Of a stretch of 64,000 bases of DNA, positions 13,000-24,705 are shown one piece after another (position 1 is the first letter of the stretch; each line of letters starts with the position of its first letter). Both the position numbers and the translations under genes were made by a program. The notes under the pieces were generated by a model. That model made no database searches. It was not told the DNA's origin and was given only the letters and a program-made list of their open reading frames with translations. Origin of the DNA: Pteria penguin (taxonomy: Eukaryota; Mollusca; Bivalvia; Pterioida; Pteriidae); NCBI GenBank assembly GCA_035048485.1, contig CM068581.1:59502393-59566392 (forward strand), read 5' to 3'.

Positions 13000-13330
13000 A
13001 AGAATAAAATGTTTCGAATTTACATTATTTCTCAAATATGTTATCAATGTCTCGTTTTCAGGACATTTCAAGAACACATTACTGTTAGGAAGTAAGGCCA
13101 TGTATGTCAGTTGGGAAGCCAAATTTGCTCCGATATGGAAGGAGGCAACGGTTATAATGAAGGGGGATGAGATGGAATAGTGAGAGACATCCCATAAGAC
13201 CACTCCACTTCCATAGAAAATTGTATTTCAATGCTGTACATAAAATTAAAATTCGTTGAACAATGAACCCATGGGGAGTCAAAATTCAACAGCTTGCGCC
13301 AATTGTTAAAGATTTTTGGGTCAAATTAAG

Positions 13331-13412
13331 CGTTGAAAAGTGACCCATGGGTCAGGTTTTAACATTGAAAACTGATTCGCGGGTCAGTTTTTAACGGGGT
13401 CACTTTTTAATG
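13331..13412. repeat. Nested inverted repeats around GTGACCC/GGGTCAC
   Basis: TTGAAAAGTGACCC on the left pairs with GGGTCACTTTTTAA on the right. Inside, GAAAACTGA pairs with TCAGTTTT. TGACCCATGGGTCA is a perfect 14-bp palindrome. Probably a small foldback element; boundaries uncertain. Confidence 0.55.
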
Positions 13413-13602
13413 TTACACCGGCTGATATGCCTAGTGGTGTGGTCGAACGTTGAGAGATACGCTAACATGTCTACATGTAGTATGCCTAGAAGCCTAGTAG
13501 AATGTTGGGAGAGATTTCTGTTCGATAGGGATATTGAGTGATTTCTTTAAATTTCTATTCACCTTACACATTAAGAATTACATGTATATATTTACTAAAT
13601 AC

Positions 13603-13661
13603 GTTCATTCCAGAGACATAGACTACTTTCTGTCTACGTAGTCTATGTCTCTGGTTCATTC
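13603..13661. mobile_element. 43-bp foldback micro-element with 8-bp target duplication
   Basis: A perfect 16-bp inverted repeat (CAGAGACATAGACTAC, 13611-13626, and its complement, 13638-13653) surrounds an 11-nt loop. GTTCATTC occurs directly on both sides (13603-13610 and 13654-13661). An 8-bp duplication with CAGAG-type ends fits hAT-type DNA transposons reduced to their termini; the superfamily is inference. Confidence 0.78.
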
Positions 13662-15177
13662 AAAATACTTACTGGTGTCGAATTCTCTCCATTGCAATCA
13701 TTCAGCGACAAAATAAAAACCACGCAAATCACTGTTGAATATGCCTTCATTTTCGGTTTGTTATAAAATCACGACCTTTCCTCGTTACTTGAATCAATGA
13801 ATGAGTTTGAGCACTACATATCTAGACAAAATTGGTGCTTTATCAGAGGCCAAAGTTGAATCAGCGTGTATCCCACGACAGTTTAGATAAAGTCTTTATC
13901 GAAAGTAGCTGTGTACCTCGTGTATCAAGATATTTAAGGGAGAAATATTATGGATTTGATGATAATATCAAATGACAAAAGGAGTGGAACCCAGCTTTAT
14001 ATTTAAAATAAATAAGGACACGATCTCAGAAAATTCACTTCCTCGACAATTTATAGTATGGTGAAAACGTTTTGGAGAATCATTTTCTCCATAAATTACA
14101 AACAGAAAAGGATGATTTGAAAAGTTTATGATAAAAAAAACCTGTATCCTAAAGTTACTAAGCTTTGTCAAGAGTGTCCGTGAATGTACTTGTAACAAAG
14201 TGAATTATTAAGGAAACGTTTCTAAAAAAAGATAACGGTTGATTTAAATGTCGCACACGTATGTTGTAAGGCTTCACGTAGTTAAGTGCTGTCTTCGCCA
14301 AATATTATTGAACCGCCAAGTAAAACTTCTTTGTTATTTGTCGATATGGAAAAAGTACAATATGTAAGAGTTTTGAATTACAATAATTAGCAATATATAC
14401 ATATATATATATGAAAGCTCCGTGTTAAAATTTAGTCTTTTTTATTTTTTATTCACTTTCCCCCCTTAATTTTCAGATGGGCCAGTTTTGGCATGCCGAA
14501 GGGTAGCGATGAAAACCACGTCAAAGGATTTTTTTGTCATTTCATTTCACACCAAACAAGTTTCTAAATGGTATGCAGCACTCAATATATTAGTTAGGAA
14601 TTCTAACTTAATCTTTTTTTATATATATATTTTTCATATTTTTGTGTCATTGCACGATAAAGGCCGATTTGGGCTATTTATTCTATTTTCTAACTTTTTA
14701 AGGAAATGGATGAATCCTGAATGGCTAATCGTAGTAACTGTATATAAGTTGATATGAACATAATGTGCATAATGCACAACTATATAATGGTAAATAATAA
14801 CTACGTAGAGACACAGGGATTATCGAGAGTTATCTTTCTTCTGTTCTAAAAAGGAACATGTAAATATCAATATGCCTTCGCCTTTTTAGAATCTATTAAT
14901 ATAGTGCAATACGTAACCCTACATCACATCATTTATACAGGTTAGTTTCTTTGCAATGATCCGTCTATTGTTGTGCCGTTCAGTGGCGGATGACCTGATG
15001 GTATCTACTGTAACTTGAAAACTACGCATATATATTGTATAGAAATTACAGGTAAACTTCCACAAAGCTGTGTGGTTACGGAATTTTGAACTAGTGAATA
15101 TTCATTTAAGATAGCCCCGAGAAGGTGCAATTGCATTTAAAGTCTAGTACGTCCTTATGTCAATGTAATCTTAAACG
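13662..15177. other. Non-coding AT-rich interval
   Basis: No supported gene. It contains a short TA-rich run near 14395-14412 and T-rich tracts. Open frames of 76-89 codons here lack signal, domain or codon evidence. Confidence 0.5.
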
Positions 15178-15300
15178 CGCCACGTGAAGTCAGATATTGA
15201 CACGTGTGGTAGCTACTTTTAGAGTGGGTTATTGATATATGCTTATTTCAATTCTTCATGATAAGGTCTAGTTCTAGTAGCACAAAATTTGTTTAGTGTA
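15178..15300 (+). repeat. Dispersed repeat fragment, partner at 21940-22045
   Basis: GTGAAGTCAGATATTGACACGTG, TAGCTACTTTTA and CTTATTTCAATTCTTCA align in order with GTGAAGTCAAATGTTGACACG, TAGTTACTTTTA and CTTATTTCAATACTTCA at 21950-22035. An unclassified diverged repeat. Confidence 0.55.
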
Positions 15301-15579
15301 CAGATGGACGGGATCTGAGGATGTTTGCCCCGAAACACACCCCTAATCCATTTACTGTTCTAATCCAACAAATGATCAAAACAACATGGGCTTTGTTGTT
15401 TTCGCTATCGTTGTTGTAAATATGAACAATATGTCTTATAATACAAAAGTATCTCCCTGCAAACATGGTCCTGTTTCCCTACCATATATAGAAATATGAA
15501 GAAACCACAAGGTATTGACAATGTTGACAGTTGACAGTTTAGAACAACATTAGTTCGGTCATTCCATGATTATGTTACG

Positions 15580-15800
15580 TACATGGTGACGGCATCTACC
15601 TGATACATTACACAGAAATTTATTCTTTTGCAACGGACGCATCCGAAGCAGTGACGGATCTTTTACGTTCCATGCCTACAGCGACACGGGACCTCGGTTT
15701 TCACTATCTTAAATGAAAGACAGGGCATCGGTGTGCCCACGGTGGGAGTCAAATCTTGGACCTCTTGATCATGATTCGAGCACCTCGTCCATTGATTTAC
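15580..15800 (-). mobile_element. Degenerate family 1-body SINE, reverse strand
   Basis: Reverse complements of the SINE body are recognisable in order: GGTGACGGCATC, GCAACGGACGCATCC, GACACGGGACCTCGG and GAAAGACAGGGCATCGGTGT. A degenerate tRNA head ends near the CACCTCGTCCATTGA motif, which matches the head of the SINE at 12735. An old copy with many substitutions. Confidence 0.75.
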
Positions 15801-16014
15801 GTCGGCTCGATTAGATGAAGAAGACGGTTTTAAAATTTGTTGATGATTTGTATTCTTCAGGGGAGAAAGACAGAAACAGTAAAACATTGAGACTCATTCG
15901 ATTTGCAGTATAGGTAATTTTAAAGGTCAAAATTGGTAGAGGTAAAAAGAACATTTACAACCCGTCGTTCATTTGATGAATATTTCTTTTTCAGTCGTAA
16001 AAACATGAACGTAA

Positions 16015-16098
16015 TGATTGATTGATTATTATTTTGTCAAGAGTCGTATCCGGGATCTCCAGGCCATGGGACGAGCGCATCATCCACTGAGCTACATC
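16015..16098 (-). mobile_element. tRNA-like SINE head with a short tail, reverse strand
   Basis: On the minus strand GATGTAGCTCAGTGGATGA resembles a tRNA A-box region and GATCCCGGATACGACTC a degraded B box. An A-rich tail ending AATCAATCAATC follows. A third SINE type or a truncated copy; not an intact tRNA. Confidence 0.5.
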
Positions 16099-16124
16099 TG
16101 TTCTGCACACAATGGATATAAGTG

Positions 16125-16298
16125 GTTGGTTGGTTGGTTGATTGGTGTTTTACGTCGCTTTCAACAATATTTCAGTTATATCGCGACATGGAAGAAGGAG
16201 TTTACCAACCTCTTAAACATAGTGGCGCAACCCGGGAATCGAACCCGGATCATCCGCGCCGCAAGCAAAGCGCTTAGCCACTACACCACGCCTGCCCT
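16125..16298 (-). mobile_element. tRNA-derived SINE (family 2), full length with target duplication
   Basis: On the minus strand the head is GGGCAGGCGTGGTGTAGTGG with B box GGTTCGATTCCCGGG. A short body follows (CATGTCGCGATATAACTGAAA) with tail GCGACGTAAAACACCAATC and CAACC repeats. The 12-bp duplication TGGATATAAGTG flanks it (16113-16124 and 16299-16310). Confidence 0.93.
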
Positions 16299-16310
16299 TG
16301 GATATAAGTG

Positions 16311-16361
16311 TGATGTATGTATGTATGTATGTATGTATGTATGTATGTATGTATGTATGTT
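16311..16361. repeat. (TATG)n microsatellite
   Basis: About 12 uninterrupted TATG units directly after the family 2 SINE target duplication. Confidence 0.97.
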
Positions 16362-17146
16362 TTTACGACAGAAGAGGAAGGGTGTAAATAAGCGGACGTT
16401 TATTTGATTCTGAAGGGGAGGGGGGAGCTGGCACTTTTTGGAAATAAATATTCTGACCCTGAAAATGCTGAAAATAAAAAATATGGTTTTGACTGAAATG
16501 GAAATAAATATTCTGGCCACTAGCATGTACATATACCAGATCATGCATATATAAATCTGAATGTTCTATAGAAAACATGTTGATTTTTTTCCAGCCCGCG
16601 TCGCTCGCCTAATTGCTCGCTATACTATAATATGCAGTAGTTCAACTGTCAAACTCATATTTCAGCAGGATTTATAGCGCTTGACAATTAGTGCTATTCA
16701 ATATATTCAACAAAAACTTAATAGAATTGTTGCTTGTTAGCTCACCTGAAGCAAAGGCTCAAGGTAGCTATAGTCATAGCGCGCCGTCCGTCCCTCTGTC
16801 CGTCGTAAACTTTTCACATTTTCAACTTCTTCTCAAGAATTGCTGAACAGATTTCTATTTAACTTGATAGGAAAAAAAGTACTCATAGTCCCCATACAAG
16901 TGTTGTTGTTTTTTGTCCCAATCCGTAAACAGGTGCTGCAAAAGTAGGTCACAGAAGGTATCCTCATTTGACAAACTTCTTCTTCAGACCTGGTGTATAC
17001 AGGGAAAACCTGAATGCATAGGAATGATCTAGAGGGATGTGTGAAGAAGTGTTGTTATTTTTGGTTCTGTTCCGAAATCAAACTTCTGTTTTTCAGTTAA
17101 TTGATAATGGTGATTTTTTATGGACTATTTTGATCATAATTATAGT

Positions 17147-17227
17147 GTCTTTTTCTAACTTTAAATTTTTATGATTTAAAGTGAGCATCAGTTTAAATCA
17201 TAAAAATTTAAAGTTAGAAAAAAAGAC
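17147..17227. repeat. Inverted repeat inside the long dispersed repeat
   Basis: The arms at 17147-17180 and 17192-17227 are near-perfect complements (TAACTTTAAATTTTTATGAT and ATCATAAAAATTTAAAGTTA), with an 11-nt loop. The matching part of copy 2 lacks the second arm, so it looks like a local inverted duplication. Confidence 0.75.
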
Positions 17228-18314
17228 AATAGTAAGGAATATTATTGTTAAAGAATATTGATTGTCAATATCTCAATGTTTGGATTTTTCATGAAGTTTT
17301 TAAGACTTCAAAAAAAAAAAAGGGGGGGGGGTGGCCATTTTTCACATTTTCAACTTTTTTTAAGCAAAGCTGTTGGAAGGATTTTAATAAAACTTGGTAG
17401 AAATAAGTAACTTATGATCCCCTTTAAATTTAGTTGTTTTCGTCCAGACCTCTTTACAGGTGTTGCCATCATAGTCAAATGTAGGTCACAAAAGAGTACT
17501 CTCCTTTGACAATCTTCTTCATACTGGTTGTATACAGATACAAACAGTATGCATAGAAATGATCTAGAGGGATGAGTAAAGAAGTATTGTCATTTTGGTT
17601 CCCTTCCAATATCAAATTTTAGAAGTTTTTTTCGCCATTTTTTTTTTTGGACTTTAAAGCAGAAAAGTGTCATATTTCCTAGTTAATTGATAATGATCAT
17701 TTCTTATGGACTATTGTGATCATAATTATGGTAAAAAATGTTATTTTTAAAGTATTTTGTCAATATCTCAAGTTTTGGATTTTCTATGATTTTTAAGACT
17801 TCCAAATGAGGGTGTATAGGGACAATTCTTCACATCTTTAACCTCTACTGTTATACCACATGAAAGATTTTGATGAAATATGGTATACAAGAAATACTAT
17901 ACATCCTCTAATAATTTTGTACATTTCATCTAAATTAGTCAACAAGTGGTGCCACTATGGCTAAAAATAGGTCTCACAATGGTACATATACCATTTGGTA
18001 ATTAAAATATGAAGAGTAGTAGTTCAAATCCAGCTGTAGTAAAATATCTTTTTTTTTTCATTTCTTTACACATCTAAATATGTATGTATGTTTCACAACA
18101 CTCAACATATTAGGCCATTTTAAGTTGGATCTGGACATTATTTGAAACAATTGTTGTTCATGACCCAGACTTGAAATCAGTCAACGAAAGGCCCCATCTG
18201 AAAAATGACTAACTTGTTGCCTTGAATCACATCTTGCAGAGACAAGGGCAAATGCTTAATATCAAAATCATCTGAATGGATGTGCAAAAAAGTGTTGTTG
18301 TTTTTTTATTCTGG

Positions 18315-18394
18315 TGTGATGAACCAGAAAAAAACACTAAGATACATCCGTCGAGACAACCATGCTACGACCTAGGGACTTCAAGTAAATCTGG
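18315..18394. repeat. ~80-bp insertion related to the 54-bp satellite
   Basis: It interrupts the long repeat: copy 2 reads straight through at 47070. CTGG lies on both sides (18311-18314, 18391-18394). The insert, from TGTGATGAACCAGAAAAAA to GGGACTTCAAGTAAA, matches the first segment of the satellite array at 19502-19589. Confidence 0.75.
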
Positions 18395-19087
18395 TCTGAA
18401 ATAAAATTTGACATATTTTCAGCATTTGCGTTGACTTAGTCACAGTAATGCAAAAATAAATGAGTCTTTTTACTTCCTGCATGACTGATCAACTAGGTAC
18501 TGAGGTGAGCGATATAGGCCCACTTGGGCCTCTTGTTTAAAAATATATTTGCATGTCCATTTTGAGGGGCAGACAAGGGAAAAGGGCTCTACCACCAGCT
18601 TTCTTAGAGATTTTCTCTTCAGATTCTTGTTCGAAATAGTGTCATAAGTAGGTCAAAAACGAATAAAATATTATCATTCGGACATAGGATGCCAAAACGG
18701 CAACCTTTCCTTACACATCCTTCTATAGTGATAAATGGAAATTCTTTCCCTGGATACCAGAGACTTAGAGAGATTATACACTTCACTATAGAAACTAGTA
18801 GTATAAAAACCTATGCATTCAAAGTAGTGTTTGCATATTATTATTTTTTTTATTTTGAGGAGGAAAAGTGCAGGCCTTGTAATCTCCCGCTCTAAATCCA
18901 TCACTAATATGTTTAATGAATTCACATACCATTTGATATTGTCCACACATAATTTCCCATCTATTCTTAGACGGCAGAAGTTTCCAACAGCTTACGATGA
19001 CGTGACCCATAAATGCTAACTTAACAATGGTAATTAGCCGGGCAATTAAGAACAAACTAGTAAAGAACTATGTCTTTGTTTTTCTTT

Positions 19088-19250
19088 TTCTTTACGCCTT
19101 TGTCGGTATTTGCCTATGGTTAACATGTCAGAATTTTTCTCTTCGTCTATGTCGATATTTATCTACGGTTAACATGTCGGAGTTTTTCTTCACACGTATA
19201 TCGGTATTTGCCTATGTCGGTATTTGCCTATAGTTATCGTGTCAGAGTTC
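19088..19250. repeat. Short degenerate tandem repeat
   Basis: TCGGTATTTGCCTATGG followed by TTAACATGTC and AGTTTTTCT recurs about three times with a period of roughly 55-60 bp, ending in doubled TATGTCGGTATTTGCCTA. Confidence 0.65.
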
Positions 19251-19329
19251 CGGCTTCTTGTTTGATTTCTGGAGGGTTGCTTCATCGTGGATGATTGCTT
19301 ATTGTTTGGGTCAAGATTATTTCACCTAT

Positions 19330-19495
19330 AAAGTGGCAGCATTTGTCTGCCACATTACACAGAACGTCGACAGATGCAATGAACCCATCTAAACTTGGGG
19401 GCATCAACGTGCCAACATATACAGTAACATGTACAGTAACAGGGGACTACGGGTTTCACTATTTCATTCAAAGGAAACTACATCGACTAGAAATC
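19330..19495 (-). mobile_element. Very degenerate SINE relic, reverse strand
   Basis: CATTACACAGA, CGTGCC, ACAGGGGACTACGGGTTTCACTAT and TTCAAAGGA follow the order of the reverse SINE body (compare 15608-15720) with many changes. Low-confidence relic. Confidence 0.4.
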
Positions 19496-19500
19496 GATTT

Positions 19501-21760
19501 GGTGTGATGAACCAGAAAAAAATCACTCCATACACTAAGATAAATCCGTCGAGACAACCATGCTACGACCTGGGGACTTCAAGTAAATCATGCCATATAT
19601 GGAGTTGACATTAAAGAGACACCGGTAGGACAAACGAAGGACTTTAATTAAAGTACGCCATATACTGAGCTGACATCGACGAAACACCGGTAAAACAACC
19701 CAGGGAATTCAAGTGAAGCACACCATACACTGAACTAGCATCAACGAGACACCGGTAAAACAACCCAGGGTAAAGCATGCCATATACTGAACTGACATAG
19801 GTAGGACAACCCAGGGACTTCAAGTAAAGCACGTCATACACGAAATGACATCGGTAGGACAACCCAGGGACTTCAAGTAAAGCACGTCATACACTGAAAT
19901 GACATCGGTAGGACAACCCAGGGATGTCAGTTCAGTGTGACGTGCTTTACTTGAAGTCCCTGGGTTGTCCTACCGATGTCATTTCGTGTATGACGTGCTT
20001 TACTTGAAGTCCCTGGGTTGTCCTACCTATGTCAGTTCAGTGTATGACGTGCTTTACGTAAAGTCCCTGGGATGTCTTACACTGAACTGATATCGGTAGG
20101 ACAACCCAGGGACTTCAAGTAAAGCACGTCATACACTGAAATGATATCGGTAGGACAACCCAGGGACTTCAGGTAAAGCACGTCATACACTGAACTGATA
20201 TCGGTAGGACAACCCAGGGACTTTAAGTAAAGCACGTCATACACTGAAATGACATCGGTAGGACAACCCAGGGACAAGTAAAGCACGTCATACACTGAAT
20301 TGACATCAGTAGGATAACCCAGGGACTTCAAGTAAAACACGTCTTATACTGAACTGACATAGGTAGGACAACCCAGGGACTTCAAGTAAAGCACGTCTTA
20401 TACTGAACTGACATAGGTAGGACAACCCAGGGACTTCAGGTAAAGCACGTCATACACTGAAGTGACATCAGTAGGACAACCCAGGGACTTCAAGTAAAGC
20501 ACGTCATACACTGAACTGATATCGGTAGGACAACCCAGGGACTTCAGGTAAAGCACATCATGCACTGAGCTGACATAGACGAGACACGGGTAGGACAATC
20601 AAGGAACTTCAAGTAAAGCACAAAGTACACTGAGCTGACATCGACCAGAGATCAGCGGGACAAAGCACGAGACTTCATGACACCATTAGGACAACCCATG
20701 GACTCAAAGTAAAACACGCCATACACTGAGCTGACATCGACGAGACCTGGGTTTGACAACCCACGCCATATACTGAGCTGACATCGACGAGACCTGGGTT
20801 TGACAAGCCAGGGACTTCAAGAAAAGCACGCCATACACTAGACTGATATCGACAAGTCACGGGTAAGACAACCCAAGGACTTCAAGTCAAGCACGCTACA
20901 TGCTGAGCTGACATTGACGACACACCGGTAGAACAAACCAGGGACTTCAAGTCAAGCACGCTACATGCTGAGCTGACATTGACGACACACCGGTAGGACA
21001 AACCAGGGACTTCAAGTCAAGCACGCTACATGCTGAGCTGACATTGACGACACACTGGTAGGACAAACCAGGGACTTCAAGTCAAGCACGCTACATGTTG
21101 AGCTGACATTGACGACACACCGGTAGGACAAACCAGGGACTTCAAGTCAAGCACGCTACATGCTGATCTGACATTGACGACACACCGGTAGGACACACCA
21201 GGTACTTTAAGTAAAGCACGACTTACACTGAGCTGACATCGGCAAGACGCCGTTGAGATAAAACCATGGGATTTCAAATAAAGCACGATATATACTGAGC
21301 TGACATCGGCGAGACACCGGTATTACAAACTAGGGACTTCAAGTAAAGCACGTCATACACTGAGCTGGCATCGACGAGATAATGGTAGGACAATCCAGGG
21401 TTGGTAAAGTACGCCATACACGTAGCTTGCATCGACAAGTTATCAGTGGGACAACCATGGAATTTCAAGTAGATACACCATGCACTGAGCTGATATCGAC
21501 AAGACACGGGTAGGACAACCCAGGGACTCCATACACGTCACTGAGCTGACATCGACAAGACGTCGGCAGGACAACCCAAGGACCTCAAGTAAAGCACACC
21601 ATATACTGAAATGACATCGACCAGACGCCACGGGACTTCAATTAAAGCATGCCATACACTGAGCTTACATCGACAAGACACCGATGGCACAAGTAAAGTA
21701 CGCCATACACAGAGCTGTCATTGACGCTTCAAGTAAAGCACACGTCAGCTACAATGACTG
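19501..21760. repeat. 54-bp satellite array
   Basis: About 40 units of roughly 54 bp with consensus landmarks GACATCGGTAGGACAACCCA, GGGACTTCAAGTAAAGCACG and TCATACACTGA. Units are most uniform at 19800-20550 and at 20880-21180, where variants differ (GTCAAGCACGCTACATGCTG). Elsewhere they are ragged. Because 54 is a multiple of 3, the minus strand shows open runs of an 18-residue periodic peptide, but frames break repeatedly, so I do not call a gene. Confidence 0.95.
19781..20045. repeat. Inverted duplication within the satellite
   Basis: The left arm 19781-19897 and the right arm 19931-20045 are almost perfect reverse complements over about 115 bp. They share the unusual unit variant ATACACGAAATGACATCGG. 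The right arm lacks TA in one GTGTATGACG. The 33-nt loop is ordinary satellite sequence. Units on both sides of the right arm return to the forward orientation. Confidence 0.9.
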
Positions 21761-22747
21761 ATTCTATCATCTAGTTTAGTTGCTTCCATTGAATTTTCTG
21801 GTAGGAAAACATCATTTTCGTACGTATAAATGTATCCATATTTTCTGGTTTCTGTCTTATATCTAAGAATTGACCGTAAAAATTGTTCTATCTATTGATG
21901 TATAGGCAAAAACCGAGGCACAAACTATATAATCCGCGAAGCGGAAAGTGAAGTCAAATGTTGACACGTGAGATAGTTACTTTTAACAGAATCTCGTTAG
22001 CTGGTGCAGCTTATTTCAATACTTCAGGGTACGGTCTAGTTGTATCAATCTATTTATAAAGAAGTTTTGGTTCTTTTTTATGACCCCTTTGAGGTAAATT
22101 TTTTGCCTGATGATGTAGTCAATAAATCACCGATGGTTCGATGCCATGAAAAGTACTTGAGTCATATTTTAGATAAATTTATAAATGGGATTTTGATTTT
22201 AGTGAGTATATTCTATTCATAAATAAAAGTAATCATTCATGAAAACGATGCATTTGAACGTTTGACAACGGACAAATTAGAATGAAATAATTGACTTGGG
22301 TATTTTATCAGTTTATGACATCAAAGAGGCCTAATAAGCTATTATAGATATAACGTTGGAACAAATTTTACAATCAAATCTAATGCACACATTTCCCTTT
22401 TATTTGGTTTTACCGCTCTCTGTTTCATTTTAGAAGAGCTGGTCTTGCCAAGTGCTTGAATGTTGGAGCTAGAAAGGGATGGCAGGGACAGGTCTCTTAC
22501 CCCTTACCTCCTGTTTGTATATATCAGCAATATTGTTGAATGTGCCTGTTAAGAAATTAGTGAAATGGACTCATTAACACTGGGAAATGATGCGTTTTTG
22601 ACTGATTTTAAGAAAACTTACTCACCAAGATCAGCAATTTTTCCTTGCAGCTTAAAATCATTTGAGATCAACCGATAAACTAACGCGTTATTATTGATCT
22701 AGAACTAAATGAATAATCAAATAACATTGACAGAAAAGTAATCCTAC

Positions 22748-22784
22748 TGGCCCGTGGCTTAGTGGGCTAACTCGCTGTATAACA
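22748..22784 (+). mobile_element. tRNA-like SINE head cut by a MITE
   Basis: GGCCCGTGGCTTAGTGGGCTA has an A-box-like core and runs to an anticodon-loop-like CTGTATAAC, where the MITE at 22785 begins. No B box is recognisable beyond the insertion. Confidence 0.4.
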
Positions 22785-22936
22785 AGTGGCGGATTTAGAG
22801 GGGGGGGGGCGGCTCGGCCCCCACCTTTGGCCACATATTTCCTAGCAACAATCTAGATTTTGCACCAAAAATGGCCGAGTACTTTGGCTAATTCACATGT
22901 GCCCCCCTCCCTTTCGGAAATCCTAGATCTGTCACT
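22785..22936. mobile_element. Small MITE with AGTGGCGGATTTAG ends
   Basis: The left end AGTGGCGGATTTAG plus a G-run matches the reverse complement of the right end, AGTGACAGATCTAG. About 152 bp, same family as the element at 36851-37014. No clear target duplication is visible here. Confidence 0.65.
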
Positions 22937-24570
22937 GATGACAACTCACTATTTATAGTCTCCTTGGCTGACCAAGCTGAAAGTATGTCAGGATACCAAC
23001 CGATAGTTATGGTCGTAGAGACTTAAAAATAAGCTATAAATAGACGAGATGAATCTGCAGGGTTATTCCTGCCCTCCCCCTTACACACACAAACACTCAT
23101 GTGTGATTCACTTTAATAAATAGAGACTCTGGGTTGTTTATTTTGATCATTTCGATCCTCCCACTCTTAAGATTTTATATGATATTTAACAAAACAAGTT
23201 GATGACTTGTAACAAAGTTAATTGTTTTCTGAACACATACATAACTCATAAACAAGGGTATACCGTTTTGCGGCTCATGATATGTCAGTTTTCTTGAGAT
23301 AGTCACATCAGAAGAGTCAAGTTTCAAAGACAATCGGTTTTTATTTCCTGAATACCTTTCTAAAACAGTTACATTTATATTAATTTCAAAACATACCGAA
23401 TTTGATTAAACTCGTAAATTTGGTGAAAGAATAGATAAATAGAAATGGACTGGATTCTAGAATCCCTCGTTTATAGTTTCTTTTCAGAATGTACAGAAAC
23501 CCCCTACTCACAACATTTAGGTGAATATGTTGTCAGTTTTGCTAACCTGAACTATGCAGTGATTGATTATGAAATTCTGCGAGCGAATATATCTAATTTT
23601 ATAACAATTTGATCAGGATTCTAATACAGAAAACTCAAGCACGGAACTCACTAGGAATATATTCCCATTGCGAATACCTGGATCTACCACTGTTATACAA
23701 ACATAGCCGTATGAAAGCTTTGATATATTTATGCTCAGTATTTTATATTTATGTGTTATAAATAGAAATATAATAGATATAATATATAACAGAAAGGGCG
23801 TTTTCTCTTATTAATGATTAATCATTAATTGAAATCCCTTGTGTTACAAATCGACTAGCGTTTGGTGAACAACGTTCCGTTGTCTAGAGGATTATATATA
23901 TATATATATGTCATACTACGTTCTTTCAAAGGATTTCTATACTAGGTAAGTAATATAACATGTATATTCTGGATGATTAATTAAAAAAGAGATTTTAACG
24001 GTGGAAAGCTACACACACCTTATTTTAGCAAGTATTTTTTCTATTATAAATACTGCTTGGATTTAAAAATAAATGTCAAATCTTCAATAAATCTTGAAAA
24101 TTACCAAAATGAAGACGCTAATTTTATAGAACAGTGATGCATGAATTATTTTGTAAATGAAATGTATTTTCACTTGCTGCCTATAGCCATAAAAACTTAC
24201 AAAATGGAAAGACTTTCTTATTTAATTTGAAATTTGATTTCTACGATTATGACGAAAACCTTAATCATTATTCTAACTGTTTAACCTTAATGACCATGAT
24301 CGCTTTCTAGACAGGATATTACAAGCATGTTGTAAAGATCATTGTTTTCTCGTTTTAATCATAAAAAGTGGTCGAGCAAACTCTACAAAGGGCCTAAAGG
24401 CACAATGAAAATAATATTAATCCTCTGTTCCAGGTGATGTATTACGCGGTTGTCATCTTGTCCATGGTGCCCATACTAAAATGACAAGTCTTATATGCTT
24501 TCGTGCATATATTCTCCAAATCTTCCTCTTCCTATAGGGTTTGTGTTCCTCTCCAGCGTTTGCCGTAGAG

Positions 24571-24589
24571 TTTATATAGAAATATATAG
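24571..24589 (+). promoter_or_regulatory. Possible TATA box of the chitin deacetylase-like gene
   Basis: TTTATATAGAAATATATAG lies about 120-135 bp before the start codon, which would give a 5' untranslated leader of about 100 nt. In AT-rich DNA such motifs occur by chance. An alternative is a leader exon upstream with the 3' splice site TTACAG at 24685-24690. Confidence 0.4.
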
Positions 24590-24705
24590 CTCGGTTTCGC
24601 CGGAGAACTACCCCCTGAAATTTTATTATATTGGAAGTGGAGAGATCGTTGAAGTGATAGTATGCTGTGTAACTTGGCGATCTAGTTACAGAGAGATTCG
24701 TGAAT

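Larger units (their letters stand above)
16738..18538 (+). repeat. Long dispersed repeat with terminal palindromes, copy 1
   Basis: It starts TAGCTCACCTGAAGCAAAGG and ends GTGAGCGATATAGGCCCACTTGGGCCTCTTGTTT. The second copy (44681-47216) has the same ends. Inside are imperfect repeats of a few hundred bp with landmarks ACTTTTCACATTTTCAACTT, GTAGGTCACA and AATGATCTAGAGGG. No ORF. A non-autonomous mobile repeat whose class is unknown; the end palindromes would suit a rolling-circle type but are not proof. Confidence 0.8.
21761..24560. other. Intergenic region upstream of the chitin deacetylase-like gene
   Basis: AT-rich sequence without a supported gene. It contains the partner of the 15178 repeat (21940-22045), a small MITE at 22785-22936 and a short TA run at 23894-23910. 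Confidence 0.6.

Noticed and set aside
16018..16407. 129-codon frame
   Set aside because: It runs through two reverse SINEs and the TATG microsatellite ([12 protein letters not shown]), so it is not a gene.
24700..24705. GTG start two codons before the ATG of the deacetylase gene
   Set aside because: Eukaryotic genes rarely start at GTG, and the ATG at 24706 begins a clean signal peptide.
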